A stretch of 64,000 nt of DNA from Halovivax sp. (lineage in GTDB: Archaea; Halobacteriota; Halobacteria; Halobacteriales; Natrialbaceae). Below the pieces are notes generated by a model that worked only from the letters and a program-made list of their open reading frames with translations, made no database searches and was not told the DNA's origin. Location of the stretch: positions 14,335 through 78,334 of the forward strand of contig SKPV01000010.1 of assembly GCA_007119345.1 (NCBI GenBank), in the 5' to 3' direction. Both the position numbers and the translations under genes were made by a program. This document shows positions 1 through 11,861 of this stretch, piece after piece (position 1 is the stretch's first letter; the number at the start of each line of letters is the position of its first letter).

Positions 1-26
1 CGGTCTGTGATAGATCGATTCACGAA

Positions 27-719
27 ATGGCGTCCGCCCAAGACGTCCTCGATCGGTACGCAGACGGAACGCCGTACGCCGAGCTCGCGCGCGCGTTCCT
101 CGAACTCGATCGATGGACGGGAGACGATCCGGTGTTGCTCCTCGCCGAGACCGCCGCCGCGACGACCGGTCAGCGATTCGAAACGGGCGTCAAGCCAGCA
201 GTGGGGCGCTTTCGCGACGCGTTCGTCGAGAACGGACGCGTTAGTTCGTTCGCCGACCTGGCCGCGATCGAGCCGGACGACGAGGCACTGGTCGAGGCCT
301 TCGGTGCCCAGCGAAAGCGCCGCGTCCTCGTCGAAGGTGCCGCGAGACTGGACGACCGGAAGGAAGCGGACGATCTCGACGCGTTGACGGGGTGGGCCGC
401 TGGGGCCGACCCGTATCGATATCGGGAGGATCCGATCGGCTCGATATCCGGCGTCGGCCCGTCCAGCTTCCAGTACCTCCGGATGCTCGCGGGCGTCGAC
501 GCGGCAAGGCCGGATCCGGACGTGACGCGGCTGGTAGAGGCCGTCGACGCGGAACTGGCCGACTCGCCCCTCGACGCCTCGGAACCGCTCCGGGCGATCG
601 CCTCCTGCGAGTGGCTGGCCGTGGAGAGTTCCTACCGACCGATAGAGATCGACCGGATCGCCTGGTGGACGTACGCGGACGAAACCGAGCGGGCGGGGGT
701 CCGCGACGAGTCCGCGTGA
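27..719 (+). CDS. HhH-motif hypothetical protein (DNA-glycosylase-like fold)
   Basis: Protein of 230 aa. Residues 142-156 (GVGPSSFQYLRMLAG) look like the helix-hairpin-helix of endonuclease III-type glycosylases, and the following Asp-rich stretch (RPDPDV, 161-166) lies where the catalytic Asp follows the hairpin in that superfamily. I see no catalytic Lys or FeS cysteine cluster, so activity is doubtful. Similar proteins of this length occur in haloarchaea as hypothetical proteins. The ATG lies 26 bases from the window edge, so the promoter is not seen. A 25-bp tandem array follows the stop. Function unknown; nucleic-acid binding is an inference from the hairpin. Confidence 0.75.
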   Translation: MASAQDVLDRYADGTPYAELARAFLELDRWTGDDPVLLLAETAAATTGQRFETGVKPAVGRFRDAFVENGRVSSFADLAAIEPDDEALVEAFGAQRKRRVLVEGAARLDDRKEADDLDALTGWAAGADPYRYREDPIGSISGVGPSSFQYLRMLAGVDAARPDPDVTRLVEAVDAELADSPLDASEPLRAIASCEWLAVESSYRPIEIDRIAWWTYADETERAGVRDESA

Positions 720-736
720 ACCCGCAATCCGGTGGT

Positions 737-803
737 GACGCGAACCGACGATGTGGCGAACGACGCGAACCGACGATGTGGCGAACGACGCGAACCGACG
801 ATT
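737..803. repeat. 25-bp tandem repeat, 2.7 copies
   Basis: Units begin at 737, 762 and 787. The first two are identical and the third diverges after 16 bases. The array lies between the 3' ends of two convergent genes, 17 bases after the stop of the HhH gene. Confidence 0.9.
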
Positions 804-833
804 CCGACCACGGGGGCAAGAAAGCCGGCAGGC

Positions 834-1559
834 TCACCCCAGCCGTGCCTCGGTCACCCTGATCGAGCCGCGCGATCCGTCCCACTCGGTCTCGTAGGTT
901 AGATCGATCCGGCGGTCCATGTGGGGCCCGTCGACGACCATCGTCTCGTACTCGCCGCCCTCGCCCAGGAGGTGGACTCCGTACTCCTCGCCGAGGGTCT
1001 CGAGCTCGGCGAGCGCCGCCGCGTCGATCGTTCGGCCCAGCCAGGTCTCGTCGAGGCCGGCCGCGGCCACCTGCACGATCACGATCTCGAATCCCGCTTC
1101 CAGCATGTCCTCGGCGAGGGAGCGCGGATCCTCCCGCCAGAGCGGGGCGAGGAGGTCGCAGCCGAGCCGGTCGCAAACGCCTTCGATCCGACTCGTCTGG
1201 TACTCGCTCTCGACGGCGCCGGCCACGAGGCCTCGAATTCCACCGGGCAGATCCTCGTCCAGGTTCCGAAGCGCGGACTCCAGGGGCACCACTTCGGCGT
1301 CCCCCTGCCTGCCGGACTCGACCGCCGACTCGGCCTCGAAATCCGACGGCTCGACGGCGACCGTCGGGATGCCGATACTCTCTGCGGCGAGCGTCGCCAG
1401 TTCGGTCGCCGGGACGTGGTACATGTACGAGTCTCCGTCGGGGTGGACGGTTACCAGGCGTTCGACGTCGAGCCCGCGCTCGAGCGCACAATAGAGCGCC
1501 CAGGAAGAGTCCTTCCCGCCGGAGAAGAGCGCGACCCACCCGCCGGTCTCCTCGGTCAT
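834..1559 (-). CDS. dph6: Diphthine--ammonia ligase (Dph6-type PP-loop ATPase)
   Basis: Protein of 241 aa with the PP-loop SGGKDS at residues 13-18 and a late GEGGEYET motif typical of the MJ0570/Dph6 family. Dph6 catalyses the last step of diphthamide synthesis on elongation factor 2, amidating diphthine with ammonia and ATP in the cytoplasm. The length matches the archaeal single-domain form without the C-terminal YjgF domains found in yeast. The ATG at 1559 directly precedes the PP-loop strand. Its neighbour DUF373 is on the same strand upstream with a 91-base gap, so co-transcription is possible. Confidence 0.92.
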   Translation of the reverse strand: MTEETGGWVALFSGGKDSSWALYCALERGLDVERLVTVHPDGDSYMYHVPATELATLAAESIGIPTVAVEPSDFEAESAVESGRQGDAEVVPLESALRNLDEDLPGGIRGLVAGAVESEYQTSRIEGVCDRLGCDLLAPLWREDPRSLAEDMLEAGFEIVIVQVAAAGLDETWLGRTIDAAALAELETLGEEYGVHLLGEGGEYETMVVDGPHMDRRIDLTYETEWDGSRGSIRVTEARLG

Positions 1560-1650
1560 ACGAACCGATTCGCTCGGACGAGCAAAGGAGTGACGTTATG
1601 CGGCAGGCCGATCACGGAGTCCTCGGCGCACGGACCGCCTCCGCCGTCGA

Positions 1651-2808
1651 TCAATCGGAATCAGGGCCGTCGGCGAGTTCCGGTTCGTCGATGGACGGTC
1701 CGGTCAGGTACGACGCGAAGCGGACGCCCACGATACTCAGGACGAACGCGACCGCGACGTAGAAGGCCAGGCGCTCGCTCGCGGAGACGGCGAAGCTCGA
1801 AATCTCGACGACGCCGAACTCGATGGTCGGCACGACGAGCGGCTCGATGACGCCCTGTTGCTCGAGGAAGAACGCCGAGAAGCCGCGGATCACGAGCCCG
1901 ACCGAGACGACGACGAACGGGAGGTTCAGGTACGACCGCCGCAGCGGTTCGTCGCGGATCAGCTCGTCGAGCAGCCGACCCGCGCTGGCGACGAGGGCCG
2001 CCATCGCCAGCCACGGCACGCTGTCGAACGCGAACTGCATCGCGGGGATGACGATCCCGTGCGTGTCACCGAGGCCGGAGACGCCCAGACCGCCGGCGAA
2101 CAGGCCGACGAGGGTCAATCCGGCCGCGACGACGTACGTGACGACCGACACCTGCCCGGAGTAAAGCGACTCCCGGGCCCGGATCGCGAACGCGGTGAGG
2201 ATCTCGTCGACGCTGAAGCCCTTGTAGAGCAAGAAGAGGCCGATTACCGTGGTGATGGCCGCGGCTCCCTCGGCCGGTCCGACGACGGTCGCGAGCATCG
2301 GGAACACGAGCAGCGTCAGGCCGATGGGAACGAGGATGGTCTGGCGAAGTTCCTCGTCGCCGAGAAACTGCTTCAGCAGGTAGTACGTCGACTCGATGTC
2401 CCTGGCCTGTCTGACCACGACCCGGTCGACGGAGTCGACGCGGACGCGGCTCTCGACGATCGGCACCAGCCGCTCGTCGTCCGCGCTGTCGATGACGACC
2501 ACGGCCGAATCGGGATCGTGCTCGTCGACGAGATCGTCGAGCTGGCGGGCGACCGCGCGATCCGCGCTCACCATCGACTCACGGTCCCCCGAGACGACGG
2601 CGACGACGACGGCCTCGTCGTCGTCGCGCAGCTGCTGGGCGACCCGAAGCGTCTCCAGCAGGGCGTTCACCCCCGAGTCTTCGGGATCCGCGAGTCCGAC
2701 GTCCGTCACGAGCGCGCGGACCGCCTCCCAGCCGACGACCGGCGTGGCGAGCCCGGTCCGGCGACCGACGTCGTCGCTTCGATCCAAGCACACGACCAGG
2801 GTGGTCAC
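1651..2808 (-). CDS. DUF373 family membrane protein
   Basis: Protein of 385 aa starting at a GTG (2806-2808). The open frame runs further upstream, but that part is Arg/Gly-rich repeat translation, whereas this start gives the family's usual N terminus TTLVVCLDRSDD. The N-terminal half is soluble (residues 1-155, alternating strands and helices, Asp-rich). The C-terminal half has about six hydrophobic helices. DUF373 is widespread in archaea and its function is unknown. Dph6 follows on the same strand. The upstream region carries a 26-bp tandem array. Confidence 0.9.
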   Translation of the reverse strand: MTTLVVCLDRSDDVGRRTGLATPVVGWEAVRALVTDVGLADPEDSGVNALLETLRVAQQLRDDDEAVVVAVVSGDRESMVSADRAVARQLDDLVDEHDPDSAVVVIDSADDERLVPIVESRVRVDSVDRVVVRQARDIESTYYLLKQFLGDEELRQTILVPIGLTLLVFPMLATVVGPAEGAAAITTVIGLFLLYKGFSVDEILTAFAIRARESLYSGQVSVVTYVVAAGLTLVGLFAGGLGVSGLGDTHGIVIPAMQFAFDSVPWLAMAALVASAGRLLDELIRDEPLRRSYLNLPFVVVSVGLVIRGFSAFFLEQQGVIEPLVVPTIEFGVVEISSFAVSASERLAFYVAVAFVLSIVGVRFASYLTGPSIDEPELADGPDSD

Positions 2809-3142
2809 TGTGCTGACCCATGCCCCCGCGTAGGTAAAATCCTTTACCTCCCGCCCGACCGTCAGTCCCGCCGATACGTGTCTGCCCGCGGTCGGGCGAC
2901 GCCGTCGGTCCGATGATCCACCGCCACGTGCGTCGAGGACGCAGCCATCGGACCATCGTCGGCGGTGCGCCCGCCGCCTCTCACAGCGTCCACGAGAGAC
3001 AGCCCCCCATCGTCGGGACGACCCGCCACTCCTCTCCACCGGGACGGCTCCCTCACCCCCATCGTCGAGACGGCTCGATAGCCCCCATCGTCGAGACGGC
3101 TCGCTAACCCCCGGTCGATACGGCCAGCGCCCGCCGTCATCG
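2809..3142. other. Gene-free 334-bp stretch with 26-bp tandem repeat
   Basis: This lies between the DUF373 start and the SppA stop. Near-identical 26-bp units begin at 3056 and 3082, with a decayed third unit at 3108. A looser copy with the same CCCCCATCGTCG core occurs at 3004-3015. No open frame here has haloarchaeal codon usage. The DUF373 promoter must lie close to 2809-2860 (AT-rich patch at 2836-2850, TAAAATCCTTTA). Confidence 0.7.
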
Positions 3143-4150
3143 TTACGGGCGTTCCGTCCGCAGGCGAAACTCCCGTTCGTCGGCGACGCCGGCGATCCCC
3201 GCACCCAGCGCGTACGCCACGCGCTCGGCGCTCGCACCCATCCGCTGGACCAGCGGCCGGTCCGGTTCGAACGCTTCGACCGTCACCTCGTCCCGACCCA
3301 GGCGGTCGGCGATCGCGGCTTCGACGTCCTCGCGGGTCCCGAGCTCGTCGACGAGCCCGAGGTCGTGTGCGCGTGCGCCGAGGTAGATCCTCGCTTCCGT
3401 CTCGCGAACGGCGTCGGGATCGAGATCGCGCCCCTCGCTAACTCGGTCGACGAAGTGGTCGTAGTATTCGTCGACGATTCCCTGCAGGTACGCACGATCG
3501 TCGTCGTCGAGTTCCTTCAACGGCAGGCCGGCGTCCTTGTACTCGCCGGCGGTGAACTGCTCGTAGTCGAGGCCGATCCGGTCGGCGAGTTCGCTCGCGT
3601 TGAGCCGCGAGCCGATGACCCCGATCGATCCGACGATCGATCCCTCTCGGGCCCAGAGTTCGTCGCAGCCGCTCGCGATCCAGTAGCCCCCGCTGGCGCA
3701 GGTGTCGGTCGTGTAGGCGATCGTCGGGCCGTCGAAGCGGTCGGCGGCCAGCCTGATGTCGTCGGACGGGACGACCTCCCCGCCCGGCGTGTTGAGCTTC
3801 ACCAGCAGCGCGTCGACGGAGCCGTCGTCGTTCGCCCGGTCGATCTGCTCGACGAGATCGTCCGCGCTGGCCGAGTTCGGACGACTGGGTAGCGGTCCGC
3901 CCCCGCCGCCGTCGCGCGTGATCGGACCCTCGACGGCGACCTCCGCGACGTCGTACGACGGAACGATCGAACGGGCGATGCCACCGGCGACCCTGATGCC
4001 GGCGATCACGACGACGAGCGTGATCACGACGCCGAACAGGTCCGTGAGCGTCTCCGGCCAGACGACGAACAGCGCCAGGGCGGCGACGGCGACGATCGTC
4101 ACGCCCACCAGCACCACCGCGAGCCGGCTCAATCGACGGAGGTTATCCAC
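3143..4150 (-). CDS. sppA: S49 family signal peptide peptidase (SppA type)
   Basis: Protein of 335 aa: two N-terminal membrane helices (about residues 8-31 and 38-58), then a ClpP-fold protease domain. The Ser in CASGGYW (S153) and the Lys in GEYKDAG (K205) match the Ser/Lys dyad of archaeal SppA, which degrades leftover signal peptides in the membrane. Two in-frame GTGs are possible (4159, 4150). I chose 4150 because the sequence GAGGTG, complementary to the 16S rRNA 3' end, sits six bases before it. The first GTG is part of that ribosome-binding site. It is divergent from the HalOD1 gene. Confidence 0.9.
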   Translation of the reverse strand: MDNLRRLSRLAVVLVGVTIVAVAALALFVVWPETLTDLFGVVITLVVVIAGIRVAGGIARSIVPSYDVAEVAVEGPITRDGGGGGPLPSRPNSASADDLVEQIDRANDDGSVDALLVKLNTPGGEVVPSDDIRLAADRFDGPTIAYTTDTCASGGYWIASGCDELWAREGSIVGSIGVIGSRLNASELADRIGLDYEQFTAGEYKDAGLPLKELDDDDRAYLQGIVDEYYDHFVDRVSEGRDLDPDAVRETEARIYLGARAHDLGLVDELGTREDVEAAIADRLGRDEVTVEAFEPDRPLVQRMGASAERVAYALGAGIAGVADEREFRLRTERP

Positions 4151-4532
4151 GGTCGGCACCTCGGAACATACGAATGGCTGGGGGGCCCAAGGTGTTAATG
4201 ACTGCCGTTCCGGCCGCGAGCCGCCGATCGGTGGGCACCGTACGGACCTGCAACAGTCGAGAGTCGACGGCCGTCGCATCCGAAGCGTTCGGACTGTTGA
4301 TCCCCAGGTCGTCCGCGCCGCCGACGATTCGCTCCCACGGTCCGCGGCGACGCCGCGCGGCCGACGTTCCGTAAGACACCGCTCGGTGCGGAACCGCACC
4401 CCGTGACCGACCAACGATTATTTTGTACGACAACGGGTAGAAAATTGTCTGACAGGGTTTTATGCCGATCCCTCGCATACGGTACTTCTCCCTGTCACGC
4501 GACGAGACAGTCAGTGATCGGGGGACGAAATC
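4151..4532. other. Gene-free divergent promoter region (382 bp)
   Basis: This holds the promoters of sppA (leftward) and the HalOD1 gene (rightward). The AT-rich block 4418-4466 includes TTTTATG near 4459, a plausible TATA element for the HalOD1 gene that would give a leader of about 45 bases. GGGGGA at 4521-4526 may serve as its ribosome-binding site. CTGTC/GACAG around 4493-4511 can pair with a nine-base loop. No credible open frame was seen. Confidence 0.45.
4157..4162 (-). promoter_or_regulatory. Shine-Dalgarno GAGGTG deciding the sppA start
   Basis: On the minus strand GAGGTG precedes GTG at 4150 by six bases. It favours this GTG over the one at 4159. Confidence 0.6.
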
Positions 4533-4844
4533 ATGAACGCCACAAACGGTAACTCCCACGGAGCGAAACCGAAGCCGAGGACCGCGACGACGATCCGACA
4601 CGACTGGGACGAAGACGATTCGCTCGCCGTCACGATCGTCTCCGCGATCGCCCGCCTCGCGGGTACCGAACCGGAGGACGTGCCCCAGCTCTACGAACGG
4701 ATCGACCCCGACAGCCTGGAAGCGCTGTTCGCGCCGAGTCGACGCGGCGGCGTCCGCAACGGCGGACACCTCTGGTTCTCCCTCGACGAATACGGCGTGA
4801 CCGTCTACGGCGACGGAACCGTCATCGTGCGCCGACTCGAGTGA
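4533..4844 (+). CDS. HalOD1 output-domain protein
   Basis: Protein of 103 aa. The first 25 residues are polar and the rest is a single HalOD1 domain, recognisable by the IDPDSLEALF helix and the final VTVYGDGTVIV strand. HalOD1 is a haloarchaeal domain often found alone or behind receiver domains, presumed to act in signal output; its target is unknown. It stands alone here, divergent from sppA and convergent with the coiled-coil gene. A frameshifted relative lies at 35621-35862. Confidence 0.85.
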   Translation: MNATNGNSHGAKPKPRTATTIRHDWDEDDSLAVTIVSAIARLAGTEPEDVPQLYERIDPDSLEALFAPSRRGGVRNGGHLWFSLDEYGVTVYGDGTVIVRRLE

Positions 4845-4982
4845 ACCGACCATCGACGACGGTCGATCCGCCCTCGCTCCAGCCGCGATGCCGACGCCGA
4901 CCTCGAGATCGGCTGGTCGACCTGCACAGTACCGGACCGATCGGCCCGTTCATCACCGTGCCCGAAAGAAGGATGACGCCAC

Positions 4983-5200
4983 TCGAGACACGACGCTCGG
5001 CGATAGATTAGTTCGTGCCGCTCGAGACCCGTCGCTCGGCGGCGTAATAGATCGCATCGGTCGAGACCCGTCGCTCGGCGGCGTAATAGATCGCATCGGT
5101 CGAGACCCGTCGCTCGGCGGCGTAATAGATCGCATCGGTCGAGACCCGTCGCTCGGCGGAGAAACGGACGGTGCGAACGGAGACGCGCCGCTCGTCGGCG
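4983..5200. repeat. 39-bp tandem repeat, about 5.5 copies
   Basis: Unit starts are 4983 (degenerate), 5022, 5061, 5100, 5139 and 5178 (degenerate). Central copies are nearly identical and outer copies have decayed. The array fills most of the 389-bp gap 4845-5233 between two convergent gene 3' ends. An open frame crosses it with a repeated 13-residue peptide, but it runs into the antisense of the coiled-coil gene and looks non-coding. Confidence 0.95.
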
Positions 5201-5233
5201 AATTCGGAAAACGACCTACTGACTATTCCGCGA

Positions 5234-6115
5234 TCAGAGCAGCCCCGTCTTCTGGAGCTTCATCAGGTCCTCGGTGTCGAGGGTCTCGCCCTCCTTGAAC
5301 TTCTGGTAGATCTCCTCGGCTTCCTCCTTGGCCGCCTCCTTCTTTTTGTCGCGAGCGGACTTGCGCTGCTCTTCTTCCTGCTTGTCCATCTCGCGGAGAC
5401 GCTTCTGGACGCGCACGAAGTCCTCGTGGTGCTGGTCGGCGGCCTCCTGGGCCTCGACGAACTTCTCGTGCATGTCGTCGGCGTCGTCGCGGATGTCGTC
5501 GGCCTCGCGGTAGGCCTCGATCATCTGGTTGTGGTGCTCCTGGGCCTGGTCCGCCAGCTCGGTCACCTTCTGGTGGTGCTGGGAGGCGTCAGATCGGACT
5601 TCCTCGGCTTCCCGGCGGAGGTCCTCGAGTTCGGAGCTACCCTCGAGCTTTTCCTTGCGGTCGGCGTACTCCTCTCGCTTGGCCTCGATCTTCTCGATGA
5701 GTTCGCGTTCCTCCTCGCTGGAGAGGACCTCGGTCTGCTGCTTGAACTCGAGTTGCTCGATGTCCTCTTTGAGCTCGTCGAGGTCTTTCCCCTCGTCGAG
5801 CTCCATGTCGGATTTGAGGTTGTCGACCTTGTCGAAGAGCTCGTTGGCCTTCGCGTTGAGTTCGTTACGCCGTTCTTTGTGCTCCTGGACCTGTTCGTTG
5901 AGCTCGTCGCGCTTCTCGCGGTGCTCTTGGGCTTCGTCGACCTTCTCGCGCGTCTTCGCGTTGAGGTCGTCGCGCTTCGAGGCGCGTTCGGAAGCCATCT
6001 GGTTCAGCTCGTTTCGCCGGTCTCGCAGTTGACCGGCCTTCTTGATAAGCTGCCCCTTCGATTTGTTTTCGAGGTCGTCCTCCGTCAGTTCGATGTTCTT
6101 CGATTCGTCTACCAT
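5234..6115 (-). CDS. Archaeal coiled-coil protein (COG1340-like)
   Basis: Protein of 293 aa, almost entirely Glu/Lys/Arg-rich heptad repeats predicted to form a long coiled coil (residues 10-270), with a short conserved tail ending in LQKTGLL. I chose ATG 6115 because AGAGGT lies eight bases upstream and because the family begins with a short acidic segment before the helix. The role is unknown; structural or chromosome-related functions have been proposed for archaeal coiled coils, but nothing here shows it. It uses many Lys codons, unusual beside its neighbours. No signal peptide or membrane helix. Confidence 0.88.
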   Translation of the reverse strand: MVDESKNIELTEDDLENKSKGQLIKKAGQLRDRRNELNQMASERASKRDDLNAKTREKVDEAQEHREKRDELNEQVQEHKERRNELNAKANELFDKVDNLKSDMELDEGKDLDELKEDIEQLEFKQQTEVLSSEEERELIEKIEAKREEYADRKEKLEGSSELEDLRREAEEVRSDASQHHQKVTELADQAQEHHNQMIEAYREADDIRDDADDMHEKFVEAQEAADQHHEDFVRVQKRLREMDKQEEEQRKSARDKKKEAAKEEAEEIYQKFKEGETLDTEDLMKLQKTGLL

Positions 6116-6355
6116 GTGTTCGTACCTCTGTGCCAAACCCGCACCGGGGACGGCGTCCGCTCGCATCGGGCGAGACTTCGGTGAATAAGAGTCCCTGTCA
6201 TCGATCGTCGAGCGATACGCGCCCAGCCGGTGGCGCTCTGGTATCCCAAGGTACCGTCGCTCGCAATTTAAAGCTACCGGTATAGCACCCTGTGAAAACC
6301 GTTAGCAAGGGGCTCGACGCGCCTCCCGCCCGCCGACGGCGTCGGGGGCGGGAGC

Positions 6356-8215
6356 TTATAACGGATATCGGTTACGGATCCGACGGTCGCCGACGACGAG
6401 TTCCACGAGCAGCTCGTCCGCGTCGCGCGGCGCCGACACCGTTCCGACTTCCGTCCTGGCATACGCGTCCGCGGAGGCAGCCAGGGAGCCGTCGCGGTCG
6501 CCGGCGTGCCACCGGACCGCGGCCTCGACGGCCGCGGCCGTATCGTTGACCAGGTGCAACGTTGCGGTTTCGCCCGCCGTCGGACGTCCATCGACGACCG
6601 TCTGGATCGGTTCGAAAGACTCGGCGAGGGCTTCGTACGCCGGTTTCGCCGTTCCTTCTGCGTCGATCACGCCCCGACCGCCGTCGGACGACGCGTCCGC
6701 GAGCGCGTCGGCGACGACGATCCCGCAACCACGTCGGCGCAACGACTCGGCAACCGTCTTCAGTACCGCGACCTGGTGGGTGCGCGACGATTCGGCGTTG
6801 AGGCCGCGTGCGCGAAGCACTCGCGCGTCGAGTTCGCCGATTCCCGCGTCGTCGTCGACTCCCGCGTCGTCCCGTACCGTCGCCGCGCCGAATCCGACGG
6901 CGGCGCGTGCGATCGCCGGGTAGCGTTCCAGCAGCCACTCGACGTCAGACGGATCGAGGTAACCCCAGCCGGGGGAGATCGCCCACGCGTCCGCGTCGGT
7001 CCCCGGCGGACCGGTCACGGGTATCGCGTCGACGTGGGGCGGGAGCGTCGACTCGACCGCCACCCACGATCCGGCGGCGTCCGCTCGCCAGGCCCGCCAT
7101 CTGATCGCGAGTTTCGCTCGCAAGCCCGAACCCAGCGGCGAATCGAAGGGATCGGGTCCGATCTCCCGGATTCCGAGCGTCGCGAAACTCGGGTGGCGGT
7201 CGAAGTGCTCGACCATACGCTCGCCGGTCGCCGCGGCGCGCTCCTGGTCCCCGTCGCTCGGTTCGGGCAGTCCCTGCCAGACGAGCAGACCCGCTTCGTC
7301 GCACGCGTCGTAGACGGCGGACGGCGGGACGTGCGCCGGGAATCGAAGCAGGTTCGCGTTCGCCTCGGCCGCCCGGTCGACCAGTTCCTGATCGGCGGTG
7401 TCCGGAAGAACGGTCAGTCCGCGGGCGCGCAGGCGATGACCGTTGACGACGAACCCGCCCTCGTCCCGCTCGATACGTCGGAATCCGACGGATCGTTCGA
7501 TCGAGTCGTCGCCGAACTTCGCCCGCAGGGTGTATCGGTGCTGCGGACCGAGTTTGCCCGGCCACCACAGCGACGGATCTCGTACCTCGATGCGTTTTTC
7601 GACGCGCACCCGCTCGCCGGCCGCGCCCTCGACCGTCGCGCGCGCCATCGAACCCCCGCCGCGAAAGCCCTCCGGCCGGAGCGAGAACGTCACGCTGTCG
7701 GCGATCGATTCGCCCGCGTCCACCACGAGCGTCGCGTCGAGTACCGCACGGTCGTCCGTCAGTCGAGGCCGGACGCGGAGATCACGCAGGAACGACGGCG
7801 GTCGCCGCGAGACCGACACGCCGCCACGGATGCCAGGGACGGCGGCGTCGGCAACCGCGGCGGTCGATTCGATCGCCGCCGTGGCCGCAGACGGTTCGCA
7901 GACGATCACGAGCTCGTTCTCCTCGCGCGGGTCGAACTCGAATCGCGCCGGCGTGAACGGGCAGTCGTGGTCGCCGAGGTATTCGTCGTTGATCCACACG
8001 CGCGCGTGGCCACGTACTCCCCGAAATTCGACGATCGCTCGCTCGGTCCCGACCCGACGAGGGTCCGGAAATCGTCGACGGTAGGCGATCGGCGCGGCCG
8101 CGTCGACGAACTGGCTCGATCGCCCGGGCACCGTGACGGGCTCCCACTCCGCGACCGACGGCGGCGCCTCGTCGTCCGTGGACTCGACGACGCCGCCACT
8201 CCACTTGCCAGCCAT
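6356..8215 (-). CDS. Glycoside hydrolase family 2-like protein, probably atypical catalytically
   Basis: Protein of 619 aa with the GH2 layout: sugar-binding jelly-roll domain (about 1-150), immunoglobulin-like sandwich (150-260) and a TIM barrel. Where GH2 enzymes carry Asn-Glu (acid/base), this has GIREIG near residue 350, keeping Glu but with Arg before it. I cannot find a clear nucleophile Glu later in the barrel. It may therefore be a divergent or inactive sugar-binding protein. No signal peptide, so it is cytoplasmic. Three consecutive ATGs (8221, 8218, 8215) are possible starts and I chose the last. No sugar genes are adjacent. Confidence 0.75.
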   Translation of the reverse strand: MAGKWSGGVVESTDDEAPPSVAEWEPVTVPGRSSQFVDAAAPIAYRRRFPDPRRVGTERAIVEFRGVRGHARVWINDEYLGDHDCPFTPARFEFDPREENELVIVCEPSAATAAIESTAAVADAAVPGIRGGVSVSRRPPSFLRDLRVRPRLTDDRAVLDATLVVDAGESIADSVTFSLRPEGFRGGGSMARATVEGAAGERVRVEKRIEVRDPSLWWPGKLGPQHRYTLRAKFGDDSIERSVGFRRIERDEGGFVVNGHRLRARGLTVLPDTADQELVDRAAEANANLLRFPAHVPPSAVYDACDEAGLLVWQGLPEPSDGDQERAAATGERMVEHFDRHPSFATLGIREIGPDPFDSPLGSGLRAKLAIRWRAWRADAAGSWVAVESTLPPHVDAIPVTGPPGTDADAWAISPGWGYLDPSDVEWLLERYPAIARAAVGFGAATVRDDAGVDDDAGIGELDARVLRARGLNAESSRTHQVAVLKTVAESLRRRGCGIVVADALADASSDGGRGVIDAEGTAKPAYEALAESFEPIQTVVDGRPTAGETATLHLVNDTAAAVEAAVRWHAGDRDGSLAASADAYARTEVGTVSAPRDADELLVELVVGDRRIRNRYPL

Positions 8216-8402
8216 CATCACAACGAGTGAACGCCGACCAGATAGCTGTTCCGACGGTCGATCGGGGCTGACGGTTCGAGGGCATCGTTTGCGGGTATCG
8301 CATCCCGCCGGCGCGCGATCGACCGTCGCCCGGGGACTGCCGTCCCCTCACACCTCGGTCGCGATAACAACGCCTTTCCACCCCGCTCACCACACTCTGG
8401 GT

Positions 8403-8828
8403 ATGTTCTACGAGCAACGCATGTCGGTCCCCGAAACGCCGGTGGACCTCCGCGCGGAGTACGACGATGCGCTGGCGAGCGTCGTCCGCGAGGTCGGCGT
8501 CACGGCCGCCGAATCCGGAACGGATGTCGATTCGGAGACACTCGAGTCGCTCGCCGCGGGCGAATCGCCGCCGCTCTCGGTACGGGAGGCGGCGGAGATA
8601 CTCGCGCTGCAGGACGGCGAACCGGACGGCGAGACGATCGTCGTGGAGGCGTGCGAGCACCTCCTCCTCGGCATGTCGACGGCGGTCCTCGACGTCGAAA
8701 CGCTGGCGAGCCACGTCGCTCTCGACCTCGATCCGAAAGAGATCCAACAGAAGATCGAACGGCGCGCGCCGATGTCGTTCGACGAGTACGTCCACCTGCA
8801 GCACGCGATCGCCGATCGGGCGCCGTAA
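8403..8828 (+). CDS. Small acidic haloarchaeal protein (DUF5791-like)
   Basis: Protein of 141 aa, acidic and soluble, with an N-terminal MFYEQRM segment and an all-helical middle. It resembles a conserved haloarchaeal family I recall as DUF5791; the function is unknown. The ATG at 8403 has no clear ribosome-binding site, consistent with a leaderless transcript. The last ten codons plus the stop are duplicated immediately downstream by a 33-bp tandem repeat. Confidence 0.8.
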   Translation: MFYEQRMSVPETPVDLRAEYDDALASVVREVGVTAAESGTDVDSETLESLAAGESPPLSVREAAEILALQDGEPDGETIVVEACEHLLLGMSTAVLDVETLASHVALDLDPKEIQQKIERRAPMSFDEYVHLQHAIADRAP

Positions 8829-8922
8829 GAGCAGCACGCGATCGCCGATCGGCCGCCGAAAGCCGTCGACCGACCGCTGTAACCGTCGGCCGACCGCTGT
8901 AACCGTCGACCGGCCGCCTCTA
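8798..8922. repeat. Gene-end duplication (33 bp x2) followed by 20-bp repeat x3
   Basis: The 33-bp unit starts at 8798 and 8831. The first copy lies inside the preceding gene and carries its TAA stop (8826-8828). From 8863 there are three 20-bp units at 8863, 8883 and 8903. Together they occupy most of the gap before aconitase. Confidence 0.9.
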
Positions 8923-9023
8923 TTCGACCCGCCGAAGCGCCTGGTCCCGTAACACAGGGGGCGTACATCGGGGCTTCGACGGATATGGGTGGATTGAAAT
9001 GTGGCCGCTGGCTAAGATTCCTA

Positions 9024-11771
<2,748 letters not shown>

Positions 11772-11861
11772 CCGACCGCTTCCCGTTTTGGAACCCTTCG
11801 CGTTCGTCGCCTCCGAAGCCGCGAGCGGTGCCGTTTTGGCCGCCCGGTCCACAGATCACGT

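Noticed and set aside
4983..5200. CRISPR array
   Set aside because: The repeats are contiguous with no unique spacers. The same holds for all other arrays in the window, and no cas gene is present.
4888..5298. Open frame with a repeated 13-residue peptide
   Set aside because: It is the translation of the 39-bp array and runs into antisense of the next gene; codon usage is not gene-like.
5171..6184. Leu/Val-rich plus-strand frame opposite the coiled-coil gene
   Set aside because: It is the antisense of Glu/Lys/Gln codons, which read as Leu/Phe/Val. No membrane-protein family is recognised and the minus-strand gene has a ribosome-binding site.
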